From positions 4,585,501 to 4,649,500 of the forward strand of contig NZ_CP116887.1 in the NCBI RefSeq assembly GCF_028421645.1: a stretch of 64,000 nt of DNA. Reading direction: 5' to 3'. The notes beneath the pieces are model-generated. The model saw only the letters and a program-made list of their open reading frames with translations. It did not search any database and was not told the DNA's origin. The position numbers and the translations under genes were made by a program. Numbering within the stretch: the stretch's first letter is position 1; each line of letters opens with the position of its first letter. The DNA is from Aneurinibacillus sp. Ricciae_BoGa-3 (GTDB lineage: Bacteria > Bacillota > Bacilli > Aneurinibacillales > Aneurinibacillaceae). Shown here piece by piece: positions 18,084 to 27,751 of the stretch.

Positions 18084-19295
18084 TTATAAAGTGAGTTCAG
18101 AAGCTTCTTTCTTTAGGACTTCCGCTTTATCTGTACGCTCCCATGGTACATTCAGATCGTTGCGGCCAAAATGGCCGTATGCAGCGGTCTGGCGGTACAT
18201 CGGACGGCGAAGGCCTAATTGCTTGATAATGCCAGCAGGGCGAAGGTCAAAATGCTTGCGCACCAGCTGAACAAGAATTTCTTCATCAACTGTACCCGTG
18301 CCAAATGTATCCACGTTGATGGATACCGGCTGAGCCACACCGATTGCATAAGCAACCTGTACTTCACACTTCTCTGCCAGGCCGGCAGCGACGATATTCT
18401 TCGCTACATAGCGTGCAGCGTAAGCACCGGAACGGTCGACTTTTGTCGGATCCTTGCCGGAGAACGCGCCGCCGCCATGGCGAGCGTATCCGCCGTACGT
18501 ATCCACAATGATCTTGCGGCCTGTGAGGCCTGCATCACCCTGCGGTCCGCCGATAACGAAGCGGCCAGTCGGGTTAATAAAGTATTTCGTATTCTCATCG
18601 AGCAGTTCAGCCGAAACGATCGGATTAATCACATGCTCTTTTAAGTCTTTTTGAATTTGTTCCAGCGTTACAGCCGGGTCATGCTGCGTGGAGATAACGA
18701 TTGTATCCACACGAACAGGTTTATCCCCATCGTATTCCACTGTTACCTGTGTTTTTCCGTCCGGACGAAGGTAAGCGAGCGTACCATTCTTGCGGACTTC
18801 AGCCAATCGGCGGGACAACTGGTGGGACAGAGAAATCGGAAGCGGCATTAATTCTTCTGTTTCATTGCAGGCAAACCCGAACATTAAGCCCTGGTCTCCG
18901 GCGCCGATTGCTTCGATTTGTTCGTCTGACATTTGTCCTTCGCGCGCTTCCAGTGCTTTATCTACACCCTGCGCGATGTCAGGGGATTGTTCATCAATGG
19001 AAGTCAACACAGCGCATGTATCGGCGTCAAAGCCATACTTTGCACGGGTGTATCCAATTTCACGGATGGTTTCGCGAACGACCTTCGGGATATCCACATA
19101 GCAGCTCGTTGTAATCTCACCGGCCACCAGTACCATTCCTGTTGTTACCGATGTTTCCGCAGCCACGCGTGCATTCGGGTCTTTCTCGATTATTGCGTCT
19201 AAAATTGCATCTGAAATCTGGTCACAAATTTTATCCGGATGTCCTTCCGTTACAGATTCCGATGTGAAGAGATGACGTCCTTTTTTAAGCGCCAA
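18084..19295 (-). CDS. metK: S-adenosylmethionine synthetase
   Basis: MetK makes SAM from methionine and ATP. All landmarks are present: [42 protein letters not shown], and [16 protein letters not shown]. Initiation is at TTG 19295, with GGAGG eight bases upstream and the product beginning [14 protein letters not shown]; the ATGs further upstream lie inside the leader. The protein has 403 residues, typical for the family. Expression is under a SAM-I riboswitch and intrinsic terminator in the 300-base leader, giving feedback by its own product. Confidence 0.97.
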   Translation of the reverse strand: MALKKGRHLFTSESVTEGHPDKICDQISDAILDAIIEKDPNARVAAETSVTTGMVLVAGEITTSCYVDIPKVVRETIREIGYTRAKYGFDADTCAVLTSIDEQSPDIAQGVDKALEAREGQMSDEQIEAIGAGDQGLMFGFACNETEELMPLPISLSHQLSRRLAEVRKNGTLAYLRPDGKTQVTVEYDGDKPVRVDTIVISTQHDPAVTLEQIQKDLKEHVINPIVSAELLDENTKYFINPTGRFVIGGPQGDAGLTGRKIIVDTYGGYARHGGGAFSGKDPTKVDRSGAYAARYVAKNIVAAGLAEKCEVQVAYAIGVAQPVSINVDTFGTGTVDEEILVQLVRKHFDLRPAGIIKQLGLRRPMYRQTAAYGHFGRNDLNVPWERTDKAEVLKKEASELTL

Positions 19296-19375
19296 TTGAT
19301 GTACCTCCTTCAACCACATTATGTTAATGGTCTTGCTAAGATACGGTACTCCCTTCGCATTCCCTTGCAAAGCAG

Positions 19376-19426
19376 TAAAAAACCTTTTCCTGACGCACAG
19401 GGATGTGCTTCCTGTAGGAAAAGGTT
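19376..19426 (-). terminator. Riboswitch expression-platform terminator
   Basis: On the minus strand AACCTTTTCC and GGAAAAGGTT pair around an inner stem (GCACA/TGTGC) and are followed by six T. It lies between the S-box aptamer and metK. Confidence 0.9.
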
Positions 19427-19443
19427 GAAATTTACTCGTCCTT

Positions 19444-19581
19444 TGCCCTTTATCTTCCAGGATTGTGGTTGTTCAAGCATTCCCCTCTCCTGCTGGTTAG
19501 CACCATTCACCGCTTCTTAAAAACAGTAAGGTTGCCGGGCTTCATCGGGCCAGTCCCTCCGCCTACTCGGGATATAAGGGT
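19444..19581 (-). ncRNA. SAM-I riboswitch (S-box) of metK
   Basis: The minus strand holds the S-box core GGAGGGACTGGCCCGATGAA, then GCCCGGCAACC, the GGTGCTAA motif with CCAGCAGG, and a closing GGAAGATAA that pairs with the 5' CTTAT. These elements are in canonical order. SAM binding is expected to favour the downstream terminator at 19376-19426. Confidence 0.95.
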
Positions 19582-19683
19582 CTTCCGCTGCTAAACTTTG
19601 AAAAAATTGAATAACATATTCCATTCATTCCAAACGAGCATATCCTATTAGCCAGATATTTGTCAACAGCCAATTAGGAATTG

Positions 19684-20232
19684 TTACTGAATGGAATACT
19701 TGCCGCGAATCATCACATACGCAGACGTCTGCGCCTTGACGCCTCTTCCATCATTATATGGCAGAAGAATCAAATGGTTATGCGGCACTTCCTGGCCTTT
19801 ATCCAGATTGGAGCCGCCTGTAATATCCGGCAGCCCATACCCGTCCCCCGCCTGGGTTACAGCTGTTACCGTGCCCACGCGAACAATAAATTCTGTTCCC
19901 GCATACCCAATAATGGTTTTGCCGGGCGGAACTTTCTCTACCACCAGATCACCCGTTCCAGAAGACGCTGGTGCAGGTACCGGTGCCTGAGGCTTCGCTG
20001 GAGTCTGAGGCTTAGCCGGGTTCTGCGGTGCCGGCTGTGACTTGATGCTGTTGATGACGCTCAGCAGGTCCGTTTTCACCTGGTCCACATAGCTCTTGGT
20101 GACCACAGGATCACCGTCCGTACCGGGAGCTGCGCTGTTGGACGGGTCCGCTTGGGCCGCGATCCCGGAAGAGATCGCGCTAATTGTAAAAGCCATTGCC
20201 GCGCCGGCAATAGCATATCCCCATTTCTTCAT
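19684..20232 (-). CDS. Exported protein of unknown function
   Basis: No family recognised. The 182-residue protein has a signal peptide (MKKWGYAIAGAAMAFTISAI, cleavage likely after AAQA), a DPVVTKSYVDQV segment, a Pro/Ala/Lys linker (PAKPQTPAKPQAP) and a C-terminal domain of about 90 residues (VVEKVPPGKTIIGYAGTEFI). The DPVVTKSYVD element occurs in other secreted proteins of Paenibacillaceae as I recall them. GGAGG precedes ATG 20232. It is downstream of the ctpB-like protease gene on the same strand. Confidence 0.75.
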   Translation of the reverse strand: MKKWGYAIAGAAMAFTISAISSGIAAQADPSNSAAPGTDGDPVVTKSYVDQVKTDLLSVINSIKSQPAPQNPAKPQTPAKPQAPVPAPASSGTGDLVVEKVPPGKTIIGYAGTEFIVRVGTVTAVTQAGDGYGLPDITGGSNLDKGQEVPHNHLILLPYNDGRGVKAQTSAYVMIRGKYSIQ

Positions 20233-20338
20233 GATAGTATTTCCTCCGTTGCTGTGTTGTATGTGAAAATCAAATCCAGGCTGTGTTAAATCAACCTGGT
20301 GAAATGCCTATAATTACGGATTCAGCCGCAATCGGAAC

Positions 20339-21793
20339 CTACGCTCCTGGCCGGATCACCGTTCGGTCGGGCTGTTTTTGTACAATAATGGAAGGGAAAT
20401 CCTTATGAAGCCTGTCAACGGAAAGATACGTCGTGCCGTTGATCGATCGGATATCCGGGTTATTTAGAAAATAACTTTTCTTCGTATTCCCGCTCTGAAA
20501 CGTGACCTGCCCTTTTCGTCCATCCCAGGAAATACTGCCGTTAAACGTATCGGCGAATGACCGAAGTGCCACAAACCATCCGTTTCCTATTCGCTGCACA
20601 AGCGTTTTTTCTGCCACGGGATAGCCGGAAAGAGTAGCAGACCCATCGGCCATCAAGTTCAGCGAGACGGCCCCGTTGAGGCTCTTAATAGCCTGCAAAA
20701 TTTGATTATCTGTTCCCTGAACCGCGATATCAGGCCTGATACCCTGGAGGTTGATCTTGTGCATCAGGGGAGAGTAATACTCCGCAACGGTTAGCTTAAG
20801 CACACCGCCACCATTAAGCGGCTGCACCTGCTGAATAACCCCTTTGCCGTACGTTTGCGTGCCCATCACCTTTGCTACTCCATAATCCTGCAGGGCCGCG
20901 GTCAGTATCTCTGCCGCGCTTGCTGTTCCATTGTTTACGAGAACAATCATGGGCTTCTGCCACTTCGTTCCATTCACAGCAACCGCCTGTTTACTGCCGG
21001 TGCGATCCACGATATTAACAGCCGTCCCTTTCCCGATAAACATTCCCGCTATATCAACTGCAGCCTGAACATACCCACCCGGATTATCCCTCAAATCAAG
21101 GATCAAACCCTTCATCCCGCGATCATTTAACGCGCTCAGTTGCTGGCGCAAAATGACAGGAGACTGATCGGAGAAAGTATATAGGTTAATATAGCCAATG
21201 CCATTGTCAAGCATCAGGCTGTCAAGGGGCGCAGCCTGAATCGCAGCCACAGACACATGAAAATTAATGATCCTGTTATTTCGTTTAACTTTTATATCTA
21301 AAACCCTTCCAGGGGTACCCGCCAGCTTATCCGCCGCCTGGTCCACGAGGAGCGTTTCGATGTTTTCACCATTCACGGATAAAATTTCATCGCCCACCAT
21401 AATCCCCGCCTCTCCTGCGGGTGTTTTATCTATAACGGAATAAACAAGAAGGCGTTCGCCTGCTTTTTGTAAATAGACGCCAATTCCGGTGTAGGTTCCC
21501 TGAATGCCATCCATAAACGTATTAAATTCATTATCCGTATAATAGTCTGTGTACGGGTCACCCACCCCGCTAACCATTCCACGGATCGCTGCATCGGTCA
21601 GCTTGGAAATATCCAGTTTGCTATTGAGATGCTGTTCCATCAGTTTGCGCAGCACCTCATCAATGCGCGCTTCCTGCTGCTTATATGTAGTATCACTCGG
21701 TACAGAAGCCGCGGCAAAAACTCCGGTACACGGCTGAAAAAATGCGCTAATAACCACACCTGCCATCATCAATCGCTGTATGCTTTTTTTCAT
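20339..21793 (-). CDS. Secreted S41 (CtpB-like) PDZ protease
   Basis: A 484-residue carboxy-terminal processing protease. A signal peptide or anchor (1-28) is followed by a PDZ domain (about 95-175) and the S41 core, with nucleophile S292 in NNGTASAAEI and general base K317 in TYGKGVI. The last 80 residues (NGWFVALRSFADTF to YLSVDRLHKDF) resemble a copper amine oxidase N-terminal-like wall-binding module. CtpB-type enzymes cut signalling proteins outside the membrane, for example in sporulation; the target here is unknown. Confidence 0.9.
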   Translation of the reverse strand: MKKSIQRLMMAGVVISAFFQPCTGVFAAASVPSDTTYKQQEARIDEVLRKLMEQHLNSKLDISKLTDAAIRGMVSGVGDPYTDYYTDNEFNTFMDGIQGTYTGIGVYLQKAGERLLVYSVIDKTPAGEAGIMVGDEILSVNGENIETLLVDQAADKLAGTPGRVLDIKVKRNNRIINFHVSVAAIQAAPLDSLMLDNGIGYINLYTFSDQSPVILRQQLSALNDRGMKGLILDLRDNPGGYVQAAVDIAGMFIGKGTAVNIVDRTGSKQAVAVNGTKWQKPMIVLVNNGTASAAEILTAALQDYGVAKVMGTQTYGKGVIQQVQPLNGGGVLKLTVAEYYSPLMHKINLQGIRPDIAVQGTDNQILQAIKSLNGAVSLNLMADGSATLSGYPVAEKTLVQRIGNGWFVALRSFADTFNGSISWDGRKGQVTFQSGNTKKSYFLNNPDIRSINGTTYLSVDRLHKDFPSIIVQKQPDRTVIRPGA

Positions 21794-21990
21794 AATAGTC
21801 CCTTTCTGCTCTCACTGTTGTGAAATGATAAGCATCCTGAAAAAACTTCCGGTTTCTATCACACCCTCAGAATAGGATTCGACGTACTATCCATTAGTCC
21901 TTCTCATTTTGAACAACAATTCATCGCCATCATTTCAACGAAAGAATAAGGTATGGTAAAATGAAGCTTATTTAACTAAGGTGGATACAT

Positions 21991-23463
21991 ATGCTGTTTC
22001 ATACACCGGAATTCTTTTTTCTACTGATTATCACATTCATTCTGTATCACTTGTTTCGCGATGCCCGCCTGGCGCTGCTCGGTTTGGCCAACTGCCTTTT
22101 CTATGCTGCCGCCAGCTGGGGGTTCCTGTTTTTGTTTCTGGGTGTTTCATTTGCATCCTATCTTATTGGCAAACGGGTTCCCGGTCCCAGAGGCAAGGGC
22201 TGGATGGTTGCCGGCATCCTTCTCAATGCTGCAAACCTTGTATTTTTTAAATACTCGCTGTTTGCCCTGCATAATATAGAATCGGTTACCGGCATCCCAC
22301 TTGTTACACCCGGGAGCTTTTGGTCCCAGATCGTCCTTCCGGTAGGCATTTCATTTTACACGTTCCAGCTGATTGCCTACCTTGTTGACATTCGTAAAGG
22401 GCTGATTGAGCCATCCCGTACTTATTTGAAATTCTGGGTATTTATCGCATTTTTTGCCCACCAGCTGGCCGGTCCCATTATGCGTGGCCGCGAATTCATG
22501 CCCCAGGTGGAGCAAACAAAGAAACTGAAGCTGCACCCCGCTGATTTCAAATACGGTGTGTACCTCATTATGTGGGGGCTCCTCAAGAAGATTATGATTG
22601 CGGACAGGCTCTCACCAATTATAGAACAATATTTTCACTCTCCCGGATCGCTCACTGCCATGCAGGCCTGGGCAGGCGCCTACCTGTTCGGCTTTCAGAT
22701 CTATGCGGACTTCTCCGGCTACAGCGATATGGCGGTCGGCATCGGCTATTTGTTCGGCTACCGACTGCCCATCAACTTTATGACGCCTTATATCAGCAGC
22801 AGTGCCACCGAATTTTGGCGCCGCTGGCACATCACCTTATCCAGCTGGATCAGGGATTATATCTATATTCCGCTTGGCGGTTCCAGAAAAGGCCGCATCC
22901 GAAAAGATGTAAACCTGCTTGCTTCCATGCTGGTATCCGGCCTCTGGCACGGCGCGATGTGGACGTTTGTCATCTGGGGTTTTCTGCATGGGCTGCTGCT
23001 CATCCTGCACAAGTGGTATACCGAAGCAGTTAAAAAGCTGCTGGGTAATCGATCGCCTGCCAGCAATAAGCCTGCCAAACCAGCACGCAACATCGGCGGG
23101 GTGCTCTATCATATCTTTACTGTCTTCGTGTTCTTCCAAATCACAACGGTAACGTGGGTATTTTTCCGGGCCCACAGTGTACATGATGCCTTTGTGTATA
23201 TCGCCAGAATGCTGGGTCCCGCTGGGTGGGCGGGCCTGCGCGGGCAGCTTGCCGATCAGCGGCTGTACCTTCAGCTTGCAGCTGCCTTGTATGGCTTTCA
23301 TCTGCTGGAATACCTGTTGCGTACCCATGAAGTAAAAATTGGGCAGTGGTGGCAGCGCCACGTTCCTTCGCCCGTACGCGGCCTACTCTACGCAGCATTT
23401 GTGCTATTCGTTATTGCCATGATAAAAGGGGAAAAACATGAATTCATTTACTTCCAATTCTAG
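21991..23463 (+). CDS. MBOAT family O-acyltransferase (AlgI/PatA/DltB class)
   Basis: A polytopic membrane protein of 490 residues with about ten hydrophobic helices. It has the MBOAT signatures EFWRRWHITLSSWIRDYIYI (H280) and LVSGLWHGAMWTFVIWG (invariant H320). Such proteins pass acyl groups across the membrane to wall or exopolysaccharide acceptors. The downstream SGNH-like gene overlaps by 26 bases, making a two-gene unit as in AlgI/AlgX-type and PatA/PatB-type systems. The polymer modified cannot be told from the sequence; no polysaccharide synthesis genes are nearby. Confidence 0.92.
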   Translation: MLFHTPEFFFLLIITFILYHLFRDARLALLGLANCLFYAAASWGFLFLFLGVSFASYLIGKRVPGPRGKGWMVAGILLNAANLVFFKYSLFALHNIESVTGIPLVTPGSFWSQIVLPVGISFYTFQLIAYLVDIRKGLIEPSRTYLKFWVFIAFFAHQLAGPIMRGREFMPQVEQTKKLKLHPADFKYGVYLIMWGLLKKIMIADRLSPIIEQYFHSPGSLTAMQAWAGAYLFGFQIYADFSGYSDMAVGIGYLFGYRLPINFMTPYISSSATEFWRRWHITLSSWIRDYIYIPLGGSRKGRIRKDVNLLASMLVSGLWHGAMWTFVIWGFLHGLLLILHKWYTEAVKKLLGNRSPASNKPAKPARNIGGVLYHIFTVFVFFQITTVTWVFFRAHSVHDAFVYIARMLGPAGWAGLRGQLADQRLYLQLAAALYGFHLLEYLLRTHEVKIGQWWQRHVPSPVRGLLYAAFVLFVIAMIKGEKHEFIYFQF

Positions 23464-24442
23464 AGGCCAAGGCCCTTCGCGAAAATGGTGGATGGGCGGA
23501 CTTGCATTTGCCATCCTCTTTCTTGTACTCTGCGAGACGCTTATCTTCCGCAACCTGTCTTTTTACGGGGCTGCACCCACCAGCTTCATTGGGCAGGTGG
23601 ATGACCTGCAGAAGCGTTTGGCCCGGGTGGACAAAACCAAAATCAAAATGGTGATTTTCGGCGACTCCGAAAGCATGGACGGGCTGAGGCCCCCGCTGAT
23701 CGCCAAACAGTACGGCTACAAACCCGATGAGGTCTTTAATCTAAGCGTCAGCGGCGGCAAACCTGTGGATATGCTGCGTATGTACGAGCTCGATATGAGC
23801 CAGCTGTCCAACGTACAGAAGGCGATCATATCGGTCAATGAGCATCACTTAAACAACAGCCATTACGGCCAAAGCACTCTGTTCCGTTACAATGCCACAC
23901 TTGGAGAGCGGCTTAGCGCAGGGACTATTGAAGAAAAAGCGGATCTTACATTTGGCTGGCTGCTCTATGCATACGGCATGCGCGATGTATGGACCCAGAT
24001 GCTGAGTTTGTACACGGAGGGCAAGCTTCCAAAGCCGCCTTCCGACCAATACGCGTACCGCTGGGGGCTGCCACCTGTGACAGCCATCGACCGATCCCAC
24101 ATCGGGCCAGCTTATAGTAATGATGTAGGCCAGCGGTGGATGACGGACTATCGCATGGAGGGGGCTCATACGCAAGCCATGGAAAAGCTTGTGTCAGGTC
24201 TCGCCGGCAGAGGCATTCAGCTTGAATTCATCCAGCTTCCCCGCACCAGAGATCTGGAATCCGTACTCGGTGGTAAGTACGGCACACAACAGAAGCAGTT
24301 CCGGGATCGGATACAGCGGATGGCAGACCAGCACCACGCTCCGTTCCTCATCATTCCCCCTGTGCTCGATAACAGCAACTTCCGCGACGCCAACCACCTT
24401 AACACCAAAGGGGCCAACGCCGTGGTTAAATTTTTGCATTAA
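23438..24442 (+). CDS. Membrane-anchored SGNH-like acyl-transfer partner of MBOAT
   Basis: A 334-residue protein with one N-terminal membrane helix (residues 19-36) and an extracytoplasmic SGNH/GDSL-like domain: FGDSESMDG (S77) near the start and FRDANHLNTKG near the end, providing the Asp/His pair. It plausibly takes the acyl group delivered by the upstream MBOAT protein and places it on an extracellular polymer. ATG 23438 (AAAAGGGG ribosome site) lies inside the MBOAT gene, so the two are translationally coupled. Confidence 0.83.
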   Translation: MNSFTSNSRGQGPSRKWWMGGLAFAILFLVLCETLIFRNLSFYGAAPTSFIGQVDDLQKRLARVDKTKIKMVIFGDSESMDGLRPPLIAKQYGYKPDEVFNLSVSGGKPVDMLRMYELDMSQLSNVQKAIISVNEHHLNNSHYGQSTLFRYNATLGERLSAGTIEEKADLTFGWLLYAYGMRDVWTQMLSLYTEGKLPKPPSDQYAYRWGLPPVTAIDRSHIGPAYSNDVGQRWMTDYRMEGAHTQAMEKLVSGLAGRGIQLEFIQLPRTRDLESVLGGKYGTQQKQFRDRIQRMADQHHAPFLIIPPVLDNSNFRDANHLNTKGANAVVKFLH

Positions 24443-24445
24443 AAA

Positions 24446-24472
24446 AGCCCCTGATCGAGTTATCAGGGGAAT
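24446..24472 (+). terminator. Terminator of the MBOAT-SGNH unit
   Basis: CCCCTGAT and ATCAGGGG pair right after the stop codon at 24442. No strong T tail is visible. Confidence 0.6.
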
Positions 24473-24672
24473 CGAGAGACACATATGTGTGGATATGTGA
24501 CCATTGATATCATATGCACCCGATGTGTCAGCGGTAAGTCAATGAGGTTAATTTTTAGTAAGAATTCTGCCTTTTTTCAAACTCAAAACAGGCCGACATT
24601 GCTCACAACAAGGATAAACGCCCCGGCATGGAGAATTTCGTAGGATACAAGATAAAGTTGGAGGGGACTCAA

Positions 24673-25500
24673 GTGGATCATACAGAGAACTTCTTTGAAA
24701 GTAATGGTACCCGGCTTTATCGGCAGTCCTGGAGGCCCGATAACCCTCGTGCGGTTGTAGCTGCGATCCATGGTCTGGGATCCCATAGCGGCGGCCTAAA
24801 ACATATTGTTGACTATTTAGTGCCTAGAGGGTACGTGATACATGCGTTTGACATAAGAGGGCACGGTAAGTCTGAGGGCCCGCAAGCCTTTGTTAACAAA
24901 AGTACGGACTTCTTAGATGATGCTGCGCGTTTCCTGGAAATCATTCAGGCAGAAGAACCAACGCTCCCTCTATTTCTGCTTGGGCATAGTATGGGCGGGC
25001 TTGTCTCCCTGGATATCGCCATGAACAAACCGGAAGCGATAAAAGGAGTCATTGCAATTGCCCCTGCACTAATCGTAAACGAATTCCGGGCTGCCCTGCA
25101 GCAAATCCCTAAGGAAGTGCCGGACGAATATACAATAGAAAGCGACCCGGATTATCCGCTGCTCACCCGTGACACGCAAGTCATCAAATGGATGGATGCA
25201 GACTCACTTCGCCACAACGTCATTACTGTGGGACTGATGAGAGTGGGCCTGTCCCGCATAGAATGGATTTTAAACCATCCGGAGTGCCTGCACACTCCCC
25301 TGCTAATCATTCAAGGAGCAAGTGACACGATTGTTTCCGCTAAGACAAATCAAGAGTTCTTTAATTCCGTTTCTATTTCGGATAAGACATGGTTAGAATA
25401 CCCTGAAATGCTCCACAACCCGCATGATGAAATCGGCAGAGAAGATGTCTTATGTAACATTTCTTCATGGTTAGATCGCCGCGTAATAGCCAACGGTTAA
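24673..25500 (+). CDS. Alpha/beta hydrolase, monoacylglycerol-lipase-like
   Basis: The 275-residue protein has the lysophospholipase/monoglyceride-lipase pattern: oxyanion HGLGSHSG, DIRGHGKSEGP, nucleophile S106 in GHSMGG, Asp in GASDTIV and a C-terminal His in NPHDE. No signal peptide, so it is likely cytosolic. GTG 24673 follows GGAGGGG at eight bases; the ATG 45 bases upstream has no ribosome site. The natural substrate is unknown. Confidence 0.88.
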   Translation: MDHTENFFESNGTRLYRQSWRPDNPRAVVAAIHGLGSHSGGLKHIVDYLVPRGYVIHAFDIRGHGKSEGPQAFVNKSTDFLDDAARFLEIIQAEEPTLPLFLLGHSMGGLVSLDIAMNKPEAIKGVIAIAPALIVNEFRAALQQIPKEVPDEYTIESDPDYPLLTRDTQVIKWMDADSLRHNVITVGLMRVGLSRIEWILNHPECLHTPLLIIQGASDTIVSAKTNQEFFNSVSISDKTWLEYPEMLHNPHDEIGREDVLCNISSWLDRRVIANG

Positions 25501-25539
25501 TTAGGCAACCTGATTAATATAATACATTCATAATGTGGC

Positions 25540-25585
25540 AAGAAACCACCGTCCATATATTGTAGGACGGTGGTTTCTTATTTTA
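25540..25585. terminator. Bidirectional terminator between the hydrolase and the TnpB element
   Basis: AAGAAACCACCGTCC and GGACGGTGGTTTCTT form a 15-bp perfect stem with T-rich sequence after it on the plus strand. It ends the hydrolase gene, and before the TnpB element inserted it also sat just beyond the SLH gene's stop codon on the minus strand. Confidence 0.85.
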
Positions 25586-25714
25586 ACATGATCAGCGAGA
25601 AGTCCCCTTCCTCATCGCCTTTGGCGTAGGTGGGGGATGAATCGTTCGTACATACGTTTGCTTTTGTGATATAATGAAGGTACATATTCCTAGTAAGAAA
25701 GGAGGGTGCCGCTC

Positions 25715-26919
25715 ATGTATCGCACGCAAAAAGTATCCTTTATCTCATCCAAAACGACGGTGGATGCGTTGTTTGCACTCAATCGGCTGTCGGCTGAGGT
25801 ATGGAACACCTGCCTGAATGAAGGCCGTGCGCACCACCTTGCACAGGGAAAGTGGATCGACAAGTCTACTCTGCAGAAGGCTCTGAAGAAACGGTTCCCG
25901 ATGCACAGCCAGTGTGTCCAATCGGTCTGCCACCGCTACCTTTGCGCCCGGCAGGGCGCATGGGAGGCGAGAAAAGCCGGGTTTACGAACATACGCTATC
26001 CGTATAAGCAGAAGCGGCACTTCAATACGCGGTGGGCAAAAGATGGTTTTACCGTTCATCCAGATGGGCGCATCGAACTGGCTCGTGGGATCTGGAACGG
26101 TAAACGACAAGCACCCCTTGTGGTTCGCATATCCGAACTTCCGGCTGGTAGCCTCAAAGAAATTGAGCTGGTTTATGATCGCGGTTTGAAACTGGCGATT
26201 TCCTATGATGACGAAAAAAAGGGAACGGACCCGACAGGTTCTCACGTTTGTGCGATTGATCCCGCGGGGAAATCCACTCAATTGCGGCCGTAGCCACGAA
26301 CGGTGAAAGCTTGATCATCACCGGACGTAAACTTCGGAGTATCAAGCGCCTGCGCAACAAGAAGCTTGGTGAGCTTCAGCGTAAGATGTCCCGTTGCAAG
26401 AAAGGAAGTCGCCAATGGAAAAAGTATCGCCGTGCCAAGCTGTATCTTCTCTCTAAAAGTGACCGTCAACTCACCGATGCTTTGCATAAAACCACGAAGC
26501 AGTTTGTGGATTGGGCACGAACACAATGTCTTAAACAGGTGACCTTCGGTGATGTGGAAGGGGTTCAGCGCCATACAAGGGCTCGCAAAAACAAACCATC
26601 TAAAAAACAGCCACGTTCCCGTAAGCATAACCAACGGATGAGCCAGTGGACATTTGGAAAGCTGTACGCCTATCTCGAATACAAACTGGCGGCGCATGGC
26701 ATTACCATCACAAAGCAAGATGAACGGTATACTTCGCAAACCTGTCCGGTTTGTGGCCGGCGCAAAAAAGCCGCTGGTAGAATCTATCAATGCTTCTGTG
26801 GGTACCACCAACATCGGGATCTACACGGTGCGGCGAACCAGCTTGCGCTTGTGTTACACGGAAAAATACAATCACATCCGTTTACAATTGAAAAACCAAC
26901 GTATCTTCGGATTGCCTAG
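25715..26919 (+). pseudogene. tnpB: TnpB RNA-guided nuclease, frameshifted
   Basis: Two frames together encode a full TnpB of about 400 residues. The first (from ATG 25715, ribosome site GGAGGG) ends at 26293 within the RuvC-I motif; the second continues IHSIAAVATNGESLIITG in the next frame. Adding one G to the GGGG at 26268-26271 would give DPAGEIHSIA and one frame. Later motifs are present: RuvC-II E in FGDVEG, zinc ribbon CPVCG with CFCG, and RuvC-III D in HRDLHGAANQ. The element is unlikely to be active as assembled. Confidence 0.85.
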
Positions 26920-27113
26920 CGCAAGAAGAAGTAGATGGCTTGTCACGGCCCACGAATTAAGGATTCGTGTTGACGATCGCTCCTGCCGTTGGGATTGGCA
27001 CACGGCAACGTGTGAGAAGAAAGGCAACCCTTTCTTCGATCCAAACCATTCGTCTTGTGAGATCGGAAACCCCGACTTCAAGCTCCGAAGGAGCTAAGTG
27101 GGGGAGTGTTCAT
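26920..27113 (+). ncRNA. Putative omegaRNA (right-end guide scaffold)
   Basis: The 190 bases after tnpB carry no frame and end in the right-end hairpin. In this family the 3' end of tnpB and the right end are transcribed as a guide RNA whose guide is the flanking DNA, here starting about 27114 (ATAGGCATCG...). Assigned from family architecture. Confidence 0.5.
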
Positions 27114-27564
27114 AGGCATCGATATAATTTTTTGCAGCTTCAATGCTAGTATATGACCATCTATCAGAAGATACATCGTTGAAGTCCTTGGTCGAAGAGG
27201 TATTCTTTAGACTGAAAAATTTCGAAACCATTGTGGCAAACTGCTCCCTCGTTACCTGACCATTTGGTTCAAACTTGTTATTTCCCATCCCTGTAAGGAT
27301 GCCTTTCTGTACCAAATCCAGGATGTCCTGCTCAGCCCAATTCCCCTTAATGTCGTTAAAAATATAATTATTGGTTGTATGTACACTGTTGTTGACCTTG
27401 ATCGATTGATGAGCGATTTTGTTGGCTTTAACATTGATATTTTTTTGATTTACATGATGGGCATATCCATTTGTTTTAACATGGATATTTCCCTGGGCAA
27501 AAACAGGTACTGCTGTTAAAGAAAGTGAAGAAATAACCGATATTGCTGTCGCCAATTTTTTCAT
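27094..27564 (-). CDS. SLH-domain exported protein, last codons replaced by the TnpB element
   Basis: A signal peptide (MKKLATAISVISSLSLTAVP) is followed by an Asn/His/Lys-rich spacer and S-layer homology sequence (FNDIKGNWAEQDILDLVQKG, TGMGNNKFEPNGQVTREQFA, then FNDVSSDRWSYTSIEAA). SLH domains bind pyruvylated wall polymer. ATG 27564 follows GAGGTGG. The final residues EHSPT come from the element's right end. Joining the DNA on both sides of the element gives a stop codon within about three codons of IDAY, followed at once by the hairpin at 25540-25585. The native protein therefore ended there, with about one and a half SLH repeats. Confidence 0.82.
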   Translation of the reverse strand: MKKLATAISVISSLSLTAVPVFAQGNIHVKTNGYAHHVNQKNINVKANKIAHQSIKVNNSVHTTNNYIFNDIKGNWAEQDILDLVQKGILTGMGNNKFEPNGQVTREQFATMVSKFFSLKNTSSTKDFNDVSSDRWSYTSIEAAKNYIDAYEHSPT

Positions 27565-27702
27565 GTGTGCCACCTCATTTTCATATTTGATGAGATAATT
27601 TTAAAAACAAAGTGTGTCAGCCATATATCAGCAAGGTTAGAATTGGATGAATTTTCTAGGGCAGTAAGAAGATTTTGTTAGTCTCCCATCTCTTTTGGCC
27701 AC

Positions 27703-27731
27703 AAAAAAAGGAACCTTAGTCAGGTTCCTCC
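27703..27731 (-). terminator. Terminator of the SLAP gene
   Basis: On the minus strand AGGAACC and GGTTCCT pair and are followed by seven T. Confidence 0.8.
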
Positions 27732-27751
27732 TAAACGTGCGTTTAATTGTA

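Larger units (their letters stand above)
25587..27113 (+). mobile_element. TnpB-only IS200/IS605-type element (IS1341-like)
   Basis: The element has a left-end hairpin (CCCCTTCCT..CGCC with GGCG..AGG.GGGG, 25600-25640), a frameshifted tnpB, and a right end with a CCCC..GGGG hairpin typical of this group (27070-27105) ending GGAGTGTTCAT. No tnpA is present, so it would move only with help in trans. TTTAA (25582-25586) abuts the left end and fits the insertion/TAM motif of known TnpB elements. The edges are estimated from these features, give or take a few bases. Confidence 0.8.
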
